Shown: positions 26,043-34,545 of the stretch, piece by piece | Position numbering within the stretch: position 1 is the stretch's first letter | Layout: each line of letters starts with the position of its first letter | The notes under the pieces: generated by a model | The model's input: only the letters and a program-made list of their open reading frames with translations | Told to the model about the DNA's origin: nothing | Databases searched by the model: none | Position numbers and translations under genes: made by a program | From: an uncultured Lachnospiraceae bacterium | GTDB lineage: Bacteria; Bacillota; Clostridia; Lachnospirales; Lachnospiraceae | DNA: 64,000 nucleotides | Assembly: GCA_947173495.1 (NCBI GenBank) | Contig: CAMWFQ010000011.1 | Location: 92,847-156,846, forward strand | Direction: 5' to 3'

Positions 26043-27695
26043 GTGGATTATAAAGTAAATGATATCAGTTATAAATATGCGTCCGGCGGAAAAGAGGTTT
26101 TAAGGCACGTGAACTTTTCCATTGAGCAGGGGAAGGTTACGGCAATAGTGGGTCCCAGCGGCTGTGGAAAATCCACTCTGGTTCAGATTTTCAGCCAGGT
26201 GATTCCGAAGCTTCTGGCAAACGGAGAGCTTGCGGGCAGCTTTGACGTACCGGATAAGACGCTAGTCAGCGTGGTCAGCCAGTCACCGGAGAACCAGCTG
26301 TTTGGATATGGAGTGGAGGACGCCATTGCCTTTGGCATGGAAAATATGGGACTGTCCCAGGAGGAGATCGCAGAGAGGATGGATTATGTCCTGGATCTGC
26401 TGAGTCTCCAGTATCTGAGAAGCAGAAGCGTGGCGACTCTTTCCGGCGGACAGCGTCAGGCGGTCTGTATCGCCTCTGTTCTTGCCATGGAACCGGATAT
26501 CCTGATCATGGACGAGCCGGTCAGTTCCCTGGATCCCAATGGCAAGCGGATGGTACAGAATATATTAAAACAGCTGAGGGCCAACGGCAACACGACGGTG
26601 CTGGTGGACAACAATCTGGTATGGTCGGCAGGAGTTGTGGATCATGTAATCGGCCTTCTGGATGGCGAGAAGGTGTTTGACGGCACCAGGGATGAATTTT
26701 TCAGAGACTTTGCCCTGCAGGAAAAGCTGGGAGTGATTATTCCTCAGGAGGTGGAGATTTACAGGCAGCTTTCTGCCCATATTCCGGAACTGGAGCTTTT
26801 CTACACGGTGGAAGAGGGAAAGAAGCAGTTGGAGAAACTGATCGGTAGAAAGGAGTCTGATATCGGAGGTCTGGAAGAAGAAAAGAAGGAGACTGTGGTC
26901 AGTGTGCATAATCTGAGCAAAACCTTCGAGGACGGCTTCCATGCCCTGACCGATGTGAATGCCAATATAGCAGAGGGGAAGATTGTGGCGATTCTGGGGC
27001 AGAACGGCTCCGGAAAAACAACGTTTGTCAAGCATTTAAATGGTCTTTACAAGCCCACGGAGGGGGATGTACGTTATAGAGGGAGTTCTATCATCCATAA
27101 GACAGTAGCGCAGATTTCCAGAAACATTATTCTGGTGTTCCAGCACCCGGAACACATGCTTTTTGAGGAAACCGTGGAGAAAGAGCTGAGCTTCTGTGCC
27201 CGCATGCAGCAGGTGCCTTTTACCCCGGAGCAGCTGGAGGAGGTTCTTAAGACTTATCATATGGAGGAGGACAGGGAAACGTTTCCGCTGAATCTGTCCA
27301 TGGGCAAAAAGCATATGCTGACCATTCTTTCCGTTCTGTTTTCCAGTGCGGATGTCATCATTCTGGACGAGCCCACCCTGGGGATGGACGGATTCCTGAT
27401 CCGGGAGCTGAAAGCGATGCTGGAAAAGCTTTCTGCGGAAGGAAAAACGGTGGTCATGATCAGTCATGAGATTCCGCTGGTGTTCCAGACGATGGATGAA
27501 GCGATTATCCTGAATCAGGGGAAAAAGATATTTGAGGGTTCCAGAGAAGCACTCGCCCGCAGGAGCGATATCTTCGAACATATCAACATTCAGCTCCCTG
27601 CAGTGGTACAGCTTTCCAGGGATCTGGGCTTTTCGAAAATCTGCTATAATGTAGAGGAATTTGCTGCTATGGTAATGGAAAGGCGAGGTGCATAA
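26043..27695 (+). CDS. ECF transporter ATPase, fused A1-A2
   Basis: 550 residues holding two ABC ATPase halves. The first has Walker A GPSGCGKST (about 36-44), signature LSGGQRQ and Walker B ILIMDEPVSSLDP. The second has Walker A GQNGSGKTT (about 319-327) and Walker B VIILDEPTLGMDG, but its signature is degenerate, LSMGKKH instead of LSGGQ. Energy-coupling-factor transporters use such paired ATPases to import vitamins or bases together with T and S proteins, both encoded downstream. GTG 26043 is the start, behind GGGAGAAATG. The S-component is dedicated, judging by the operon. Confidence 0.9.
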   Translation: MDYKVNDISYKYASGGKEVLRHVNFSIEQGKVTAIVGPSGCGKSTLVQIFSQVIPKLLANGELAGSFDVPDKTLVSVVSQSPENQLFGYGVEDAIAFGMENMGLSQEEIAERMDYVLDLLSLQYLRSRSVATLSGGQRQAVCIASVLAMEPDILIMDEPVSSLDPNGKRMVQNILKQLRANGNTTVLVDNNLVWSAGVVDHVIGLLDGEKVFDGTRDEFFRDFALQEKLGVIIPQEVEIYRQLSAHIPELELFYTVEEGKKQLEKLIGRKESDIGGLEEEKKETVVSVHNLSKTFEDGFHALTDVNANIAEGKIVAILGQNGSGKTTFVKHLNGLYKPTEGDVRYRGSSIIHKTVAQISRNIILVFQHPEHMLFEETVEKELSFCARMQQVPFTPEQLEEVLKTYHMEEDRETFPLNLSMGKKHMLTILSVLFSSADVIILDEPTLGMDGFLIRELKAMLEKLSAEGKTVVMISHEIPLVFQTMDEAIILNQGKKIFEGSREALARRSDIFEHINIQLPAVVQLSRDLGFSKICYNVEEFAAMVMERRGA

Positions 27696-27696
27696 G

Positions 27697-28521
27697 ATGG
27701 ACTATTTACAGTATGTGGATACGGATTCGCTGCTTCACCGTCTGGATCCCAGAACAAAGTTTGCTTTTTTCCTGGTGATGGCAGTCGTGACCAGCGTTAT
27801 CAAGTCAGGGGTGGCGCTGCTTTTTCTGTTTGCCTTTTTTATCGCTTTGTGGTGTACATGCAGGATTCCCAAATATATTCTTATTCTGGCGGGAAAATTG
27901 AAGGTGCTTCTGGCGTTTATTTTTCTGCTGTGGCTGATTCTGGGGCTGTTTGAGCCTCCGGTGGTGGAGAAAGGTCCCATCTTCTTTCAGACAGTCCTTC
28001 CCTTTGTGAACGGACAGAGTATTCATCTGTGCTTTGACTGGTACGATTTGTACAAGGGAGCGGTGTATGCTCTTCGTATCTTCCTGATGATCTCTTCCTT
28101 TTATACGGTCATTCTGACCACCAACTTCAGTGAGATCATCCTGGGTCTGCAGAAGTGGAAAATTCCGTATGCCCTGGCTTTTGGCATAGGCCTGGTGTTT
28201 CAGATTATTCCCATGATCATTACGGAGCTGAAGGCGATTATGGAAGCCCAGAGCTCCAGAGGTCTGGAGATCGAAGAATGCGGCTGGGCCACCAAGATCA
28301 GGAATTATGTTACCTTTTCACTGCCTCTTTTGTTCCGCGTCATGAGCAAGGGACAGGCCATTTCTCTGGCGATGCACTATTATCAGCTGGATTTCTCTGT
28401 CCGCCGCACCGCTTATAAGGGAATCAAGGCAACGGCCTACGATGCGTGGTTCATTATTGCCAACGCGGTGACCATCGTGATCACCGTTATATTGCGTTTA
28501 TACTTTTATATTCCTGTATAA
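27697..28521 (+). CDS. ECF transporter T component (EcfT/CbiQ family)
   Basis: 274 residues with N-terminal DTDSLLHRLDPRTKFAFFLV and five to six membrane helices. The coupling helices carry the conserved Ala-Arg-type motifs, seen as MEAQSSRGLEIEE (about 188-200) and FSLPLLFRVMSKGQAISLAM. It connects the ATPases to the substrate-binding S subunit. ATG 27697 is used, with GAGGTG 6 bases upstream; an upstream GTG (27688) overlaps the ATPase stop. Third gene of the cargo operon. Confidence 0.9.
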   Translation: MDYLQYVDTDSLLHRLDPRTKFAFFLVMAVVTSVIKSGVALLFLFAFFIALWCTCRIPKYILILAGKLKVLLAFIFLLWLILGLFEPPVVEKGPIFFQTVLPFVNGQSIHLCFDWYDLYKGAVYALRIFLMISSFYTVILTTNFSEIILGLQKWKIPYALAFGIGLVFQIIPMIITELKAIMEAQSSRGLEIEECGWATKIRNYVTFSLPLLFRVMSKGQAISLAMHYYQLDFSVRRTAYKGIKATAYDAWFIIANAVTIVITVILRLYFYIPV

Positions 28522-28609
28522 AAAAAGGTTCGTGTCAGCGCTGCATCCGCGAACCGGCGGACCATAAGGGATCCTGTGATAAAGCAGCGCAGAAATGAGG
28601 GAAGTATTT

Positions 28610-29389
28610 ATGATCAAAAAATGGGAAAACATGACAAGAGATGAAATCGCGGCGCTGGACAAGGACAAATCTATTGTTCTTCTGCCAACTTCCGCCACGG
28701 AGCAGCACGGCGCTCATCTGCCGGTGGGGACTGATGCCATTATTCTTTCCACACTGGTGGACCGGATGGTGGAAAATTGTGTATTTGAGGAAGGCAATCT
28801 GATCTTTGCCCCGCAGCTGAATGTGGGAAAGAGCAATGAGCATATGGGGTTTGCAGGTACTATCACTTTTAAGAGCCAGACCTATTATTCTCTGCTCCAT
28901 GATATCGCCGACGCCATCACGGCCAGCGGGTTCAAAAAGCTGGTGCTCTTTAACAGCCATGGAGGAAATACGGATATGCTGAACCTGATCAGCCGCGATC
29001 TGCGGATTGATCTGGGGCTGGATGTGTTTGTATTTGACTGGTGGTTTACCCCCTTCTGGAACGATGGCCTGAAAGGGCTGCAGGAGTCAGGTAAATATGG
29101 CGTATTCCATGCCTGCGAGCTGGAAACCTCGCTGATGCTGGCGGCAAGGCCGGAAACCGTTCACATGGAGCTGGCCGTGGACGAGGAGCCGGCGGAGTGC
29201 TTCAGGGGCGATAAGTATGTAACGGTGTTTGGTCCCGTCAATGCGGGCTGGAAGACGAAAGATGTGACACAAAGCGGCGTGATCGGCGCACCCACTTATG
29301 CCACAGCTGAAAAAGGTCAAAAGCTTTTTGACTATGCGTGCAAAAAGCTTATTGATATATTACATGAGATAGTTGAAATCAACTATTGA
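28610..29389 (+). CDS. Creatininase-family amidohydrolase
   Basis: 259 residues. Metal ligands typical of the creatininase fold are visible: Glu31, His33 and His36 in TSATEQHGAHLPVGTDAI, with Asp42, and FNSHGGNTDML at about 112-122. The family includes creatinine amidohydrolase, MftE and the formamide hydrolase of archaeal flavin synthesis, so it opens cyclic amides or removes formyl groups. Lying between the T and S genes of an ECF transporter, it probably acts on the imported compound. Start ATG 28610 follows GAGGGAAG; the last 21 bases of repeat B (28577-28597) precede it. Confidence 0.86.
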   Translation: MIKKWENMTRDEIAALDKDKSIVLLPTSATEQHGAHLPVGTDAIILSTLVDRMVENCVFEEGNLIFAPQLNVGKSNEHMGFAGTITFKSQTYYSLLHDIADAITASGFKKLVLFNSHGGNTDMLNLISRDLRIDLGLDVFVFDWWFTPFWNDGLKGLQESGKYGVFHACELETSLMLAARPETVHMELAVDEEPAECFRGDKYVTVFGPVNAGWKTKDVTQSGVIGAPTYATAEKGQKLFDYACKKLIDILHEIVEINY

Positions 29390-29436
29390 GAAACCATGCT
29401 TAAAGCCGCAGGAGCGGCAGAAATGAGGAGGAAGAG

Positions 29437-30003
29437 ATGAATAAGAAGTTTACCTTTGTCAACATTATTTTCTTTGTAGTGTTCGGTGTGCTTACGGGCG
29501 TGCTCTGGGCTTATCTGTGCCCGATTCCGCTGATTCCGGGTGCCGTTCACTTCAGGACATTTGCATTCATCATTGTGGTGATCGGCTATCTGTTCGGACC
29601 GGTAACAGGGTTCTTTTCCGGGTATATCGGAACCATTGTGTGGGCGCTGCTGTCCGGGAACTTCATTCCCCTGCATTCTCCCCTGACGGATGGCATCAGC
29701 GTAGGGCTTTCAGCGGCTCTGCCGGCATTGATCCATTTGGGGAATGGCAAAAAGGATCTGCTGGAGTTGATTGAAAATAAGGGTAAATTCATTGGCGTCA
29801 GTTTATTCTGGAGTGTTCTGTTTGGCATCCTGATGATCCTGACCACCAGTATTTCCCTTTCCTACTTCACCGGGCTGGAGTACAGCTACTGTGTGATCTG
29901 GATCGGCATTGCGGATGTGGTGCCTATTGCGCTGACACCCTTCGTGGTGCTTCTGCTGGCAAAGAGGATGAAGAACATCAGAAACATTGTGCCTTATATC
30001 TAA
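29437..30003 (+). CDS. ECF transporter S (substrate-binding) component
   Basis: 188 residues with about six membrane helices, the size and shape of ECF S components. Between helices 2 and 4 lie FGPVTGFFSGYIGTIVWALL and HSPLTDGISVG, resembling the GPxxG turns of this group. The binding specificity is not recognisable: it is not a clear RibU, ThiT or BioY. The neighbouring creatininase and PRTase suggest a nucleobase-like or cyclic ureide substrate. AGGAGGAAGAG lies before the ATG. Last gene of the cargo operon; repeat A copies follow. Confidence 0.85.
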   Translation: MNKKFTFVNIIFFVVFGVLTGVLWAYLCPIPLIPGAVHFRTFAFIIVVIGYLFGPVTGFFSGYIGTIVWALLSGNFIPLHSPLTDGISVGLSAALPALIHLGNGKKDLLELIENKGKFIGVSLFWSVLFGILMILTTSISLSYFTGLEYSYCVIWIGIADVVPIALTPFVVLLLAKRMKNIRNIVPYI

Positions 30004-30070
30004 GCTGGCTTTGAAAATCAGGTAAAAAAGAAGATACTTTCTGACAGAGGTTGGGAGGTATCTTTTTTTA

Positions 30071-30302
30071 TGCGCAGGCCCGCATAAGGAAATTTGCTGC
30101 TAACGCAGCATGCGGGCCGCGCGCGAGTAGGGGAAGATAAACCTTCCCTACTCGATTGCGCACGGATACCCAGAGGAAAAATGTCAGCAAAAGCTGACGG
30201 GTGCCCGGTGCGCGAGTAGGGGGAGATAGCTCTTCCCTGCTCGATTGCGCAGGCCCACAAAAGGAAGTTTGCCGCTGAAGCGGCGTGTGGGCCCTGCGCG
30301 CA
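30071..30302 (+). repeat. Repeat A, three tandem copies (A3-A5)
   Basis: Outer stems differ from copy to copy but stay paired: GGCCCGCAT/ATGCGGGCC, GGATACCC/GGGTGCCC, GGCCCACA/TGTGGGCC. Inner stems are GCTGC/GCAGC, GTCAGC/GCTGAC and GCCGC/GCGGC. A3 and A4 have the second hairpin CGAGTAGGG.../CCCTACTCG or CCCTGCTCG; A5 lacks it. It lies between the ECF operon and the recombinase genes. Confidence 0.82.
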
Positions 30303-30394
30303 GGGGTGTAGGAGAGGTTATTTCGCACCATGTATTCTGCATATATATAGTAAAAATCTGATCTGCAGTATGAGTCAGGCAGAAAGGATGGGAT

Positions 30395-30553
30395 ATGTCA
30401 GAAAGAAAGACACAGTATACCGTTATCAGGGAATATGAGAATCGTTATGGGCAGGAAGAATTGCTCCGGCGTCTGATCCGCCTTCATATCCGGAAAGAGT
30501 ATGCGGAGAGCGGCAGGAACCTGAATGGCGAGGTAAAGGAAGATGCGAAATAA
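30395..30553 (+). CDS. Small TnpW-like protein upstream of the recombinase
   Basis: 52 residues, MSERKTQYTVIREYENRYGQ followed by EELLRRLIRLHIRKEY. Small proteins with this TxYTVxREY...EELLxRLI pattern are often encoded just before large serine recombinases in Firmicutes and are called TnpW-like. The stop overlaps the recombinase start by 11 bases, so the two are coupled. AGAAAGGAT lies upstream. The function is unknown; a recombination accessory role is inferred from position only. Confidence 0.65.
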   Translation: MSERKTQYTVIREYENRYGQEELLRRLIRLHIRKEYAESGRNLNGEVKEDAK

Positions 30554-32129
30554 TGCAGTGGTCGGCAGGGACAGGGATAAAGAAAGCGCTCGGCTGAGTA
30601 CAGCACTGTACATCCGGCTCTCGAGGGAAGATGAGGAGGGGGTGGAAAGCCTCAGTGTGTCCGGCCAGCGTTTGTTACTGACGGAATTTATAAACGGACG
30701 GGGGGATCTGCGTCTGTATGATACGTACATAGATGATGGCTATACGGGGACAAATGTCAACCGGCCCGGTTTTCAGAGAATGCTCCGGGACATTGAAGAC
30801 AAAAGGGTACAGTGCGTGGTCGTTAAGGATCTGTCCAGACTGGGCAGAAATATGCCGGAGGTTTCCAGATATATAAATGAGTATTTTCCTGAAAAAAGAG
30901 TCCGTTTCATAGCCGTAAATGATGAGGTGGATAAAGGTTATTCTGATATGGATACCGATGCGGACCTGATGATCGACTTCAAGAATCTGTTCAACGGATT
31001 TTATCCGAGAGATATCTCCAAAAAGGTTCGCTCCACCTTCAGAAGTAAGCAAAACAGCGGACAGTTTATCGGCGCTTTTGCAGGTTTTGGCTATGTCAAG
31101 TCGCCGGAGAATCACAATAAACTGGAAATTGACGAGTACGCAGCCGCTATTGTAAGGCGTATTTTTGACATGTATATCGGGGGAACGGGACAGAACACGA
31201 TTGCAAAAATATTGAATGAGGAGAAGGTGCCGTGTCCTTCGGAGTACAAGAGGCAGTGTGGGCTGAAGTATCGCAACGGCAATCGTCTCGGCACTACCTC
31301 TTATTGGACATACGCTGCCATAAGAAATATTTTAAGAAACGAATACTATATCGGCAATACGGTACAAAACAAGAGCTTCAGACAGATGGGTAAAAAAAAG
31401 GCGGTGAATCTGCCGAGGGAAAACTGGATCATTGTAGAGAATACCCATGAGCCAATTATTGACAGGGATACCTGGAATAAGGTGCAGCATCTGTTGGAAT
31501 GTAATACCAGGCAGACCAATTTTACAGAAAATATTCATCTGTTTGCAGGCTGTCTGAGATGCGGAGACTGTGGCCGGGCCATGGTCAAAATCAGGCGCCG
31601 GGATGCAAACGTCTTTAACTGCGGCAGCTATAACCGGTATGGAAAGAAAATCTGTACCAGTCACAGCATTACGGAGAGGGAACTGGAAGAAATCGTGTTA
31701 CATGACCTGAACCGGATCATCAGCGCTGCAGAGAATAGGGATCGTCTGATCGAAGAGGAGACAAAAAAGGCTAAAAAGGACAGTACAGATTTAAGAGAGA
31801 ATATGCCTGCCCTTCAGGCAGAGATTAACCGCCTGATACAAAAGAAGGAATCTGCCTACGAGGATTATTCAGATGGCCTTATCACAAAGGAGGAATATAT
31901 AAAATACAGGGATAAGTATGAACAGAAGATTGCGGTTCTCCGACTGAAAATGGATAAGTCAGACCGGACCGGAAGCAGGCTTTTTGCAGAAAATCAATGG
32001 ATGAAAGATCTGCGGCAGGGAAAGCTGCATCATCTTGACAGAGAAACCGTGGTTGAAATGGTATCTACGATCTACATTTATGAAGACCATACCGTGAAAA
32101 TGGTCTATTATTTTTCAGACACGATGTGA
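30543..32129 (+). CDS. Large serine recombinase (TndX/TnpX type)
   Basis: 528 residues. The resolvase domain has the catalytic serine, Ser27 in LYIRLSRED, plus VVKDLSRLGRN. A recombinase domain follows (about 165-300), then a zinc ribbon with CLRCGDCGRAM and CGSYNRYGKKIC (about 336-375) and a coiled-coil C-terminus (about 405-470). All catalytic features are present, so it is probably active. It integrates and excises DNA at specific sites. It lies 69 bases from the right junction of the 7-kb insertion, which makes it the likely agent of that event. Confidence 0.92.
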   Translation: MRNNAVVGRDRDKESARLSTALYIRLSREDEEGVESLSVSGQRLLLTEFINGRGDLRLYDTYIDDGYTGTNVNRPGFQRMLRDIEDKRVQCVVVKDLSRLGRNMPEVSRYINEYFPEKRVRFIAVNDEVDKGYSDMDTDADLMIDFKNLFNGFYPRDISKKVRSTFRSKQNSGQFIGAFAGFGYVKSPENHNKLEIDEYAAAIVRRIFDMYIGGTGQNTIAKILNEEKVPCPSEYKRQCGLKYRNGNRLGTTSYWTYAAIRNILRNEYYIGNTVQNKSFRQMGKKKAVNLPRENWIIVENTHEPIIDRDTWNKVQHLLECNTRQTNFTENIHLFAGCLRCGDCGRAMVKIRRRDANVFNCGSYNRYGKKICTSHSITERELEEIVLHDLNRIISAAENRDRLIEEETKKAKKDSTDLRENMPALQAEINRLIQKKESAYEDYSDGLITKEEYIKYRDKYEQKIAVLRLKMDKSDRTGSRLFAENQWMKDLRQGKLHHLDRETVVEMVSTIYIYEDHTVKMVYYFSDTM

Positions 32130-32205
32130 GCAGATAAACGAATTGCCTGCCTGTCGTATTTTACAGGCGGTGCCTGCTTCCATCAGGATACAATTCCCGT
32201 GGGGG

Positions 32206-32778
32206 AATGAAGATACTTCTAAAATTCTGGAGATTTTGAAAAAACATGACGTGCATGTCACTTTTTTTATGACGGGGGGATGGGTGGAAAGCTACCCGGA
32301 CGATGTAAAGGCGATCCTGGCAGCAGGCCATGATCTGGGCAATCACAGTGAAAACCACAAAAATATGAGCCAGCTCTCTGACAGCGAGAAAAAGGAGGAG
32401 CTGATGAAGGTACATACCAAAGTGCAGGAGCTGACCGGCTATGAGATGTTCCTGTTCAGGCCGCCCTACGGAGACTATGACAACGCGGTGGTGAATGTGG
32501 CCAGGGACTGCGGATACTATACCATCCAGTGGGATGTGGATTCTCTTGACTGGAAGGATTACGGTGTGGACTCCATCATCAAAACGGTAACTCAGCACAA
32601 ACATCTTGGGAACGGAAGTATTATTCTCTGCCACAACGGAGCAAAATACACGGCCCAGGCTCTGGATACCCTGATTGCCACGCTGAAAAATGAGGGGTAT
32701 ACTTTTGTCCCGATTTCAGAATTGATTTACAGGGAGAAGTACCATATGGATCACGAAGGACGGCAGATAAAAAATTAG
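32206..32778 (+). pseudogene. C-terminal piece of the split PdaB-like polysaccharide deacetylase
   Basis: 190 codons that continue the fragment ending at 25234, from NEDTSKILEILKKHDVHVTF onward. Zn-site motif HSENH (in GNHSENHKNM), RPPYGDYD and the last motif ILCHNGAKYT are intact, but the first catalytic Asp (SFD) is on the other fragment, so this piece alone should be inactive. A frame open from 32143 supplies about 20 foreign codons upstream. A 124-bp piece of its 3' end is repeated at 33726-33849. A terminator follows at 32841. Confidence 0.85.
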
Positions 32779-32840
32779 CCTGCCGGTATAAGTGAAAGCA
32801 TCTGTCGTCGTGGCGATAGAAACTGTTTATTGCCGCAAGA

Positions 32841-32909
32841 GTCAATGCCCCGCCTCTTCTGGTGCCTTAAATTCCATGCTGTTATTTTGAGGCGGGGTTA
32901 TTGACTTTT
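32841..32909 (+). terminator. Terminator after the deacetylase
   Basis: GTCAAT-g-CCCCGCCTC (32841-32856) pairs with GAGGCGGGG-tt-ATTGAC (32889-32905), followed by TTTTT. It serves the plus-strand deacetylase and lies against the end of the convergent HAD gene. Confidence 0.8.
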
Positions 32910-33584
32910 TCATTCCAACACTCGTAATAATTCATATAAATTACAAATGCTTTTCTCATTCATCTCTGTACGCTGTATCCGAATAAATTTGCAATTAGCA
33001 TTTATTGCTGTTTTTCTGTCTTTTTCTTCATCTCCAATAAAAATCAACTTTGTAATGGGAAATGAGAATCTTTCAGAAATCATTTGCAAGCCTTTGCAGT
33101 TCGGTTTCCTGTATCCCGCAACAGAAGAGGAAACATAATAATCAAGATAGCCCAAAAGTTCTGAGATGTCCCGCCTGAAAATATCATCAGGCATTGCGCT
33201 GGGTAAATCTGTCAATGCCGCTATGGTATAACCTTTTTCTTTCAGTGTTTGTAACACATTTATTGTTTCCGGATATATTTCCGCTTTTAGTCGTAATCCA
33301 CTCCAAAAAGTTTCTATACAGCTTTGAACAGGAATATCCATATGCCAATGTTCTAATATTTCTGTAAAAATATATTCCTCTGAATATTCGACCTCCCTGT
33401 AATGAATTCTCGGATTAAATTCTTTTAGCATTTGAAACGATTTTTCAACCATCTCTTGTGAAACAGGGTACCTGAATTTTCGTATAATTTCTTCAAATCC
33501 CTTATAATAAAAATCCTCCCATGAGTGAGGCATTCCTGCATACTGCATTAATGTTCCGCCCAAATCAAAAACTACAACTTGCAA
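32910..33584 (-). CDS. HAD-family hydrolase
   Basis: 224 residues. Motif I reads FDLGGTL, with Asp7 present but the usual second Asp replaced by Gly9, as in a subset of HAD enzymes. Motif II is ALTDLPS, the motif III Lys lies in GYRKPN, and motif IV is FIGDEEKD. The cap is helical (about 15-85). It is probably a phosphatase or phosphotransfer enzyme of unknown substrate; the changed motif I weakens any assignment. The gene is AT-rich compared with its neighbours and is bracketed by two copies of a deacetylase 3' end, a sign of acquisition or rearrangement. Confidence 0.8.
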   Translation of the reverse strand: MQVVVFDLGGTLMQYAGMPHSWEDFYYKGFEEIIRKFRYPVSQEMVEKSFQMLKEFNPRIHYREVEYSEEYIFTEILEHWHMDIPVQSCIETFWSGLRLKAEIYPETINVLQTLKEKGYTIAALTDLPSAMPDDIFRRDISELLGYLDYYVSSSVAGYRKPNCKGLQMISERFSFPITKLIFIGDEEKDRKTAINANCKFIRIQRTEMNEKSICNLYELLRVLE

Positions 33585-33717
33585 AATTTTATCGCATCTC
33601 CCGTTTCTAAATTTTTTCTGGTAAATTGCATAAATACAGTTTGTGCAATAGATGTATTTCGCTCTCAGACGCCGAAGACTTATCCACTTATATTATATGG
33701 AAATTCCAGCCAGAAAA

Positions 33718-33849
33718 CAATCTATTATTATTCTCTGTCGCAACGGAGCCAAATACACGGCTCAGGCTTTGGATACCCTGATTGCCACGCTGAAGAATGA
33801 AGGGTATACTTTTGTCTCAATTTCAGAATTGATTTACAGGGAGAAGTAC
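33718..33849 (+). pseudogene. Duplicate 3' fragment of a polysaccharide deacetylase
   Basis: Bases 33726-33849 match 32619-32742 with about 9 differences in 124. They encode the last conserved part, with CRNGAKYTAQALDTLIATLK, where the active-site His of CHNGA has become Arg. No upstream part of the gene is present; the 130 bases before it are AT-rich and show no gene. Confidence 0.75.
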
Positions 33850-33917
33850 ATTCGAAGAAATCCAATACCCAGGAGAGTGACATTTTTTATTCATTTGCAT
33901 GAATTACATTGATTTTT

Positions 33918-33956
33918 TGAACGATGTTCAGTATAATATATTTTGAACATTGTTCA
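33918..33956 (+). promoter_or_regulatory. Twin TetR-type operators around a -10 box
   Basis: Two exact 13-bp palindromes, TGAACGATGTTCA (33918-33930) and TGAACATTGTTCA (33944-33956), flank TATAAT (33932-33937). Their centres are 26 bp apart. They lie directly before the TetR gene and probably mediate autorepression. Confidence 0.75.
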
Positions 33957-33970
33957 GGAGGCGCGTGTAT

Positions 33971-34543
33971 ATGGATAATAAAGAAATAATAATACAGGCA
34001 GCGATTGCGCTCATCGAAGAAAAAGGCGAAGATTTAGATACCGTCACTGTCCGTGAAATATCTAAAAAGGCAGGCGTTGGGTTAGGTCTTGTGAATTATC
34101 ATTTCGGGAACAAGGATAAACTCATGGAACTATGTGTTGAGCGTATCATAAACGGGATTGTTGAGCAATTTAAGAGTATTCGGGAGAAAACGGAGGTCTT
34201 TACACCTTTTGAAAAATTAGAATATCTGGGAAACATGACGTTAGATTTTCTGTTCGAGCATTATGCAGTTTCCAGAATTTCAGCGCTTACCGACATGAAA
34301 AATCCGAAGCCGGACGACAACACTCACAGGACCTACGCTGCATATCTTCCGCTTGTCGCTGCCTGCCGTCCTGATTGGGATGAACTTACTGTAAAAAGAA
34401 AAACTTTTTGCCTGATCTCGGTTATGCAGCAGACCTTTCTTCGGTATGAAATGACACAGGAGATACTTGCGATTGATTTGAGCCAAAAAGAAAACCGCAG
34501 GGCGTGGCATACACAGATTTTACATGATATTTTGGAGGTATAA
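33971..34543 (+). CDS. TetR-family regulator of the flavoprotein gene
   Basis: 190 residues. The N-terminal helix-turn-helix is VREISKKAGVGLGLVNYHFG followed by NKDKL, the classic TetR pattern; the C-terminal ligand domain has no recognisable specificity. ATG 33971 is chosen because AGGAGG, just after the second operator, lies 9 bases before it; the frame is open from 33950. The next gene begins 2 bases after the stop, so the flavoprotein is co-transcribed and likely the target. The trigger may be a quinone or electrophile, by analogy only. Confidence 0.87.
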   Translation: MDNKEIIIQAAIALIEEKGEDLDTVTVREISKKAGVGLGLVNYHFGNKDKLMELCVERIINGIVEQFKSIREKTEVFTPFEKLEYLGNMTLDFLFEHYAVSRISALTDMKNPKPDDNTHRTYAAYLPLVAACRPDWDELTVKRKTFCLISVMQQTFLRYEMTQEILAIDLSQKENRRAWHTQILHDILEV

Positions 34544-34545
34544 GG

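Larger units (their letters stand above)
25235..32205 (+). mobile_element. Putative 7-kb integrative element with serine recombinase and ECF transporter cargo
   Basis: The segment interrupts a deacetylase gene whose two halves fuse in frame when it is removed (…DAAWG + NEDTSK…). It is bounded by an 8-bp direct repeat CGTGGGGG, and a large serine recombinase with a TnpW-like small gene lies next to the right boundary, the usual place for an integrase beside its attachment site. Cargo: a phosphoribosyltransferase, a full ECF transporter and a creatininase-family enzyme. No conjugation genes are present, so it would be mobilised by others or be a non-conjugative element. It also carries repeats A and C, as the rest of the chromosome does. 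Confidence 0.72.
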
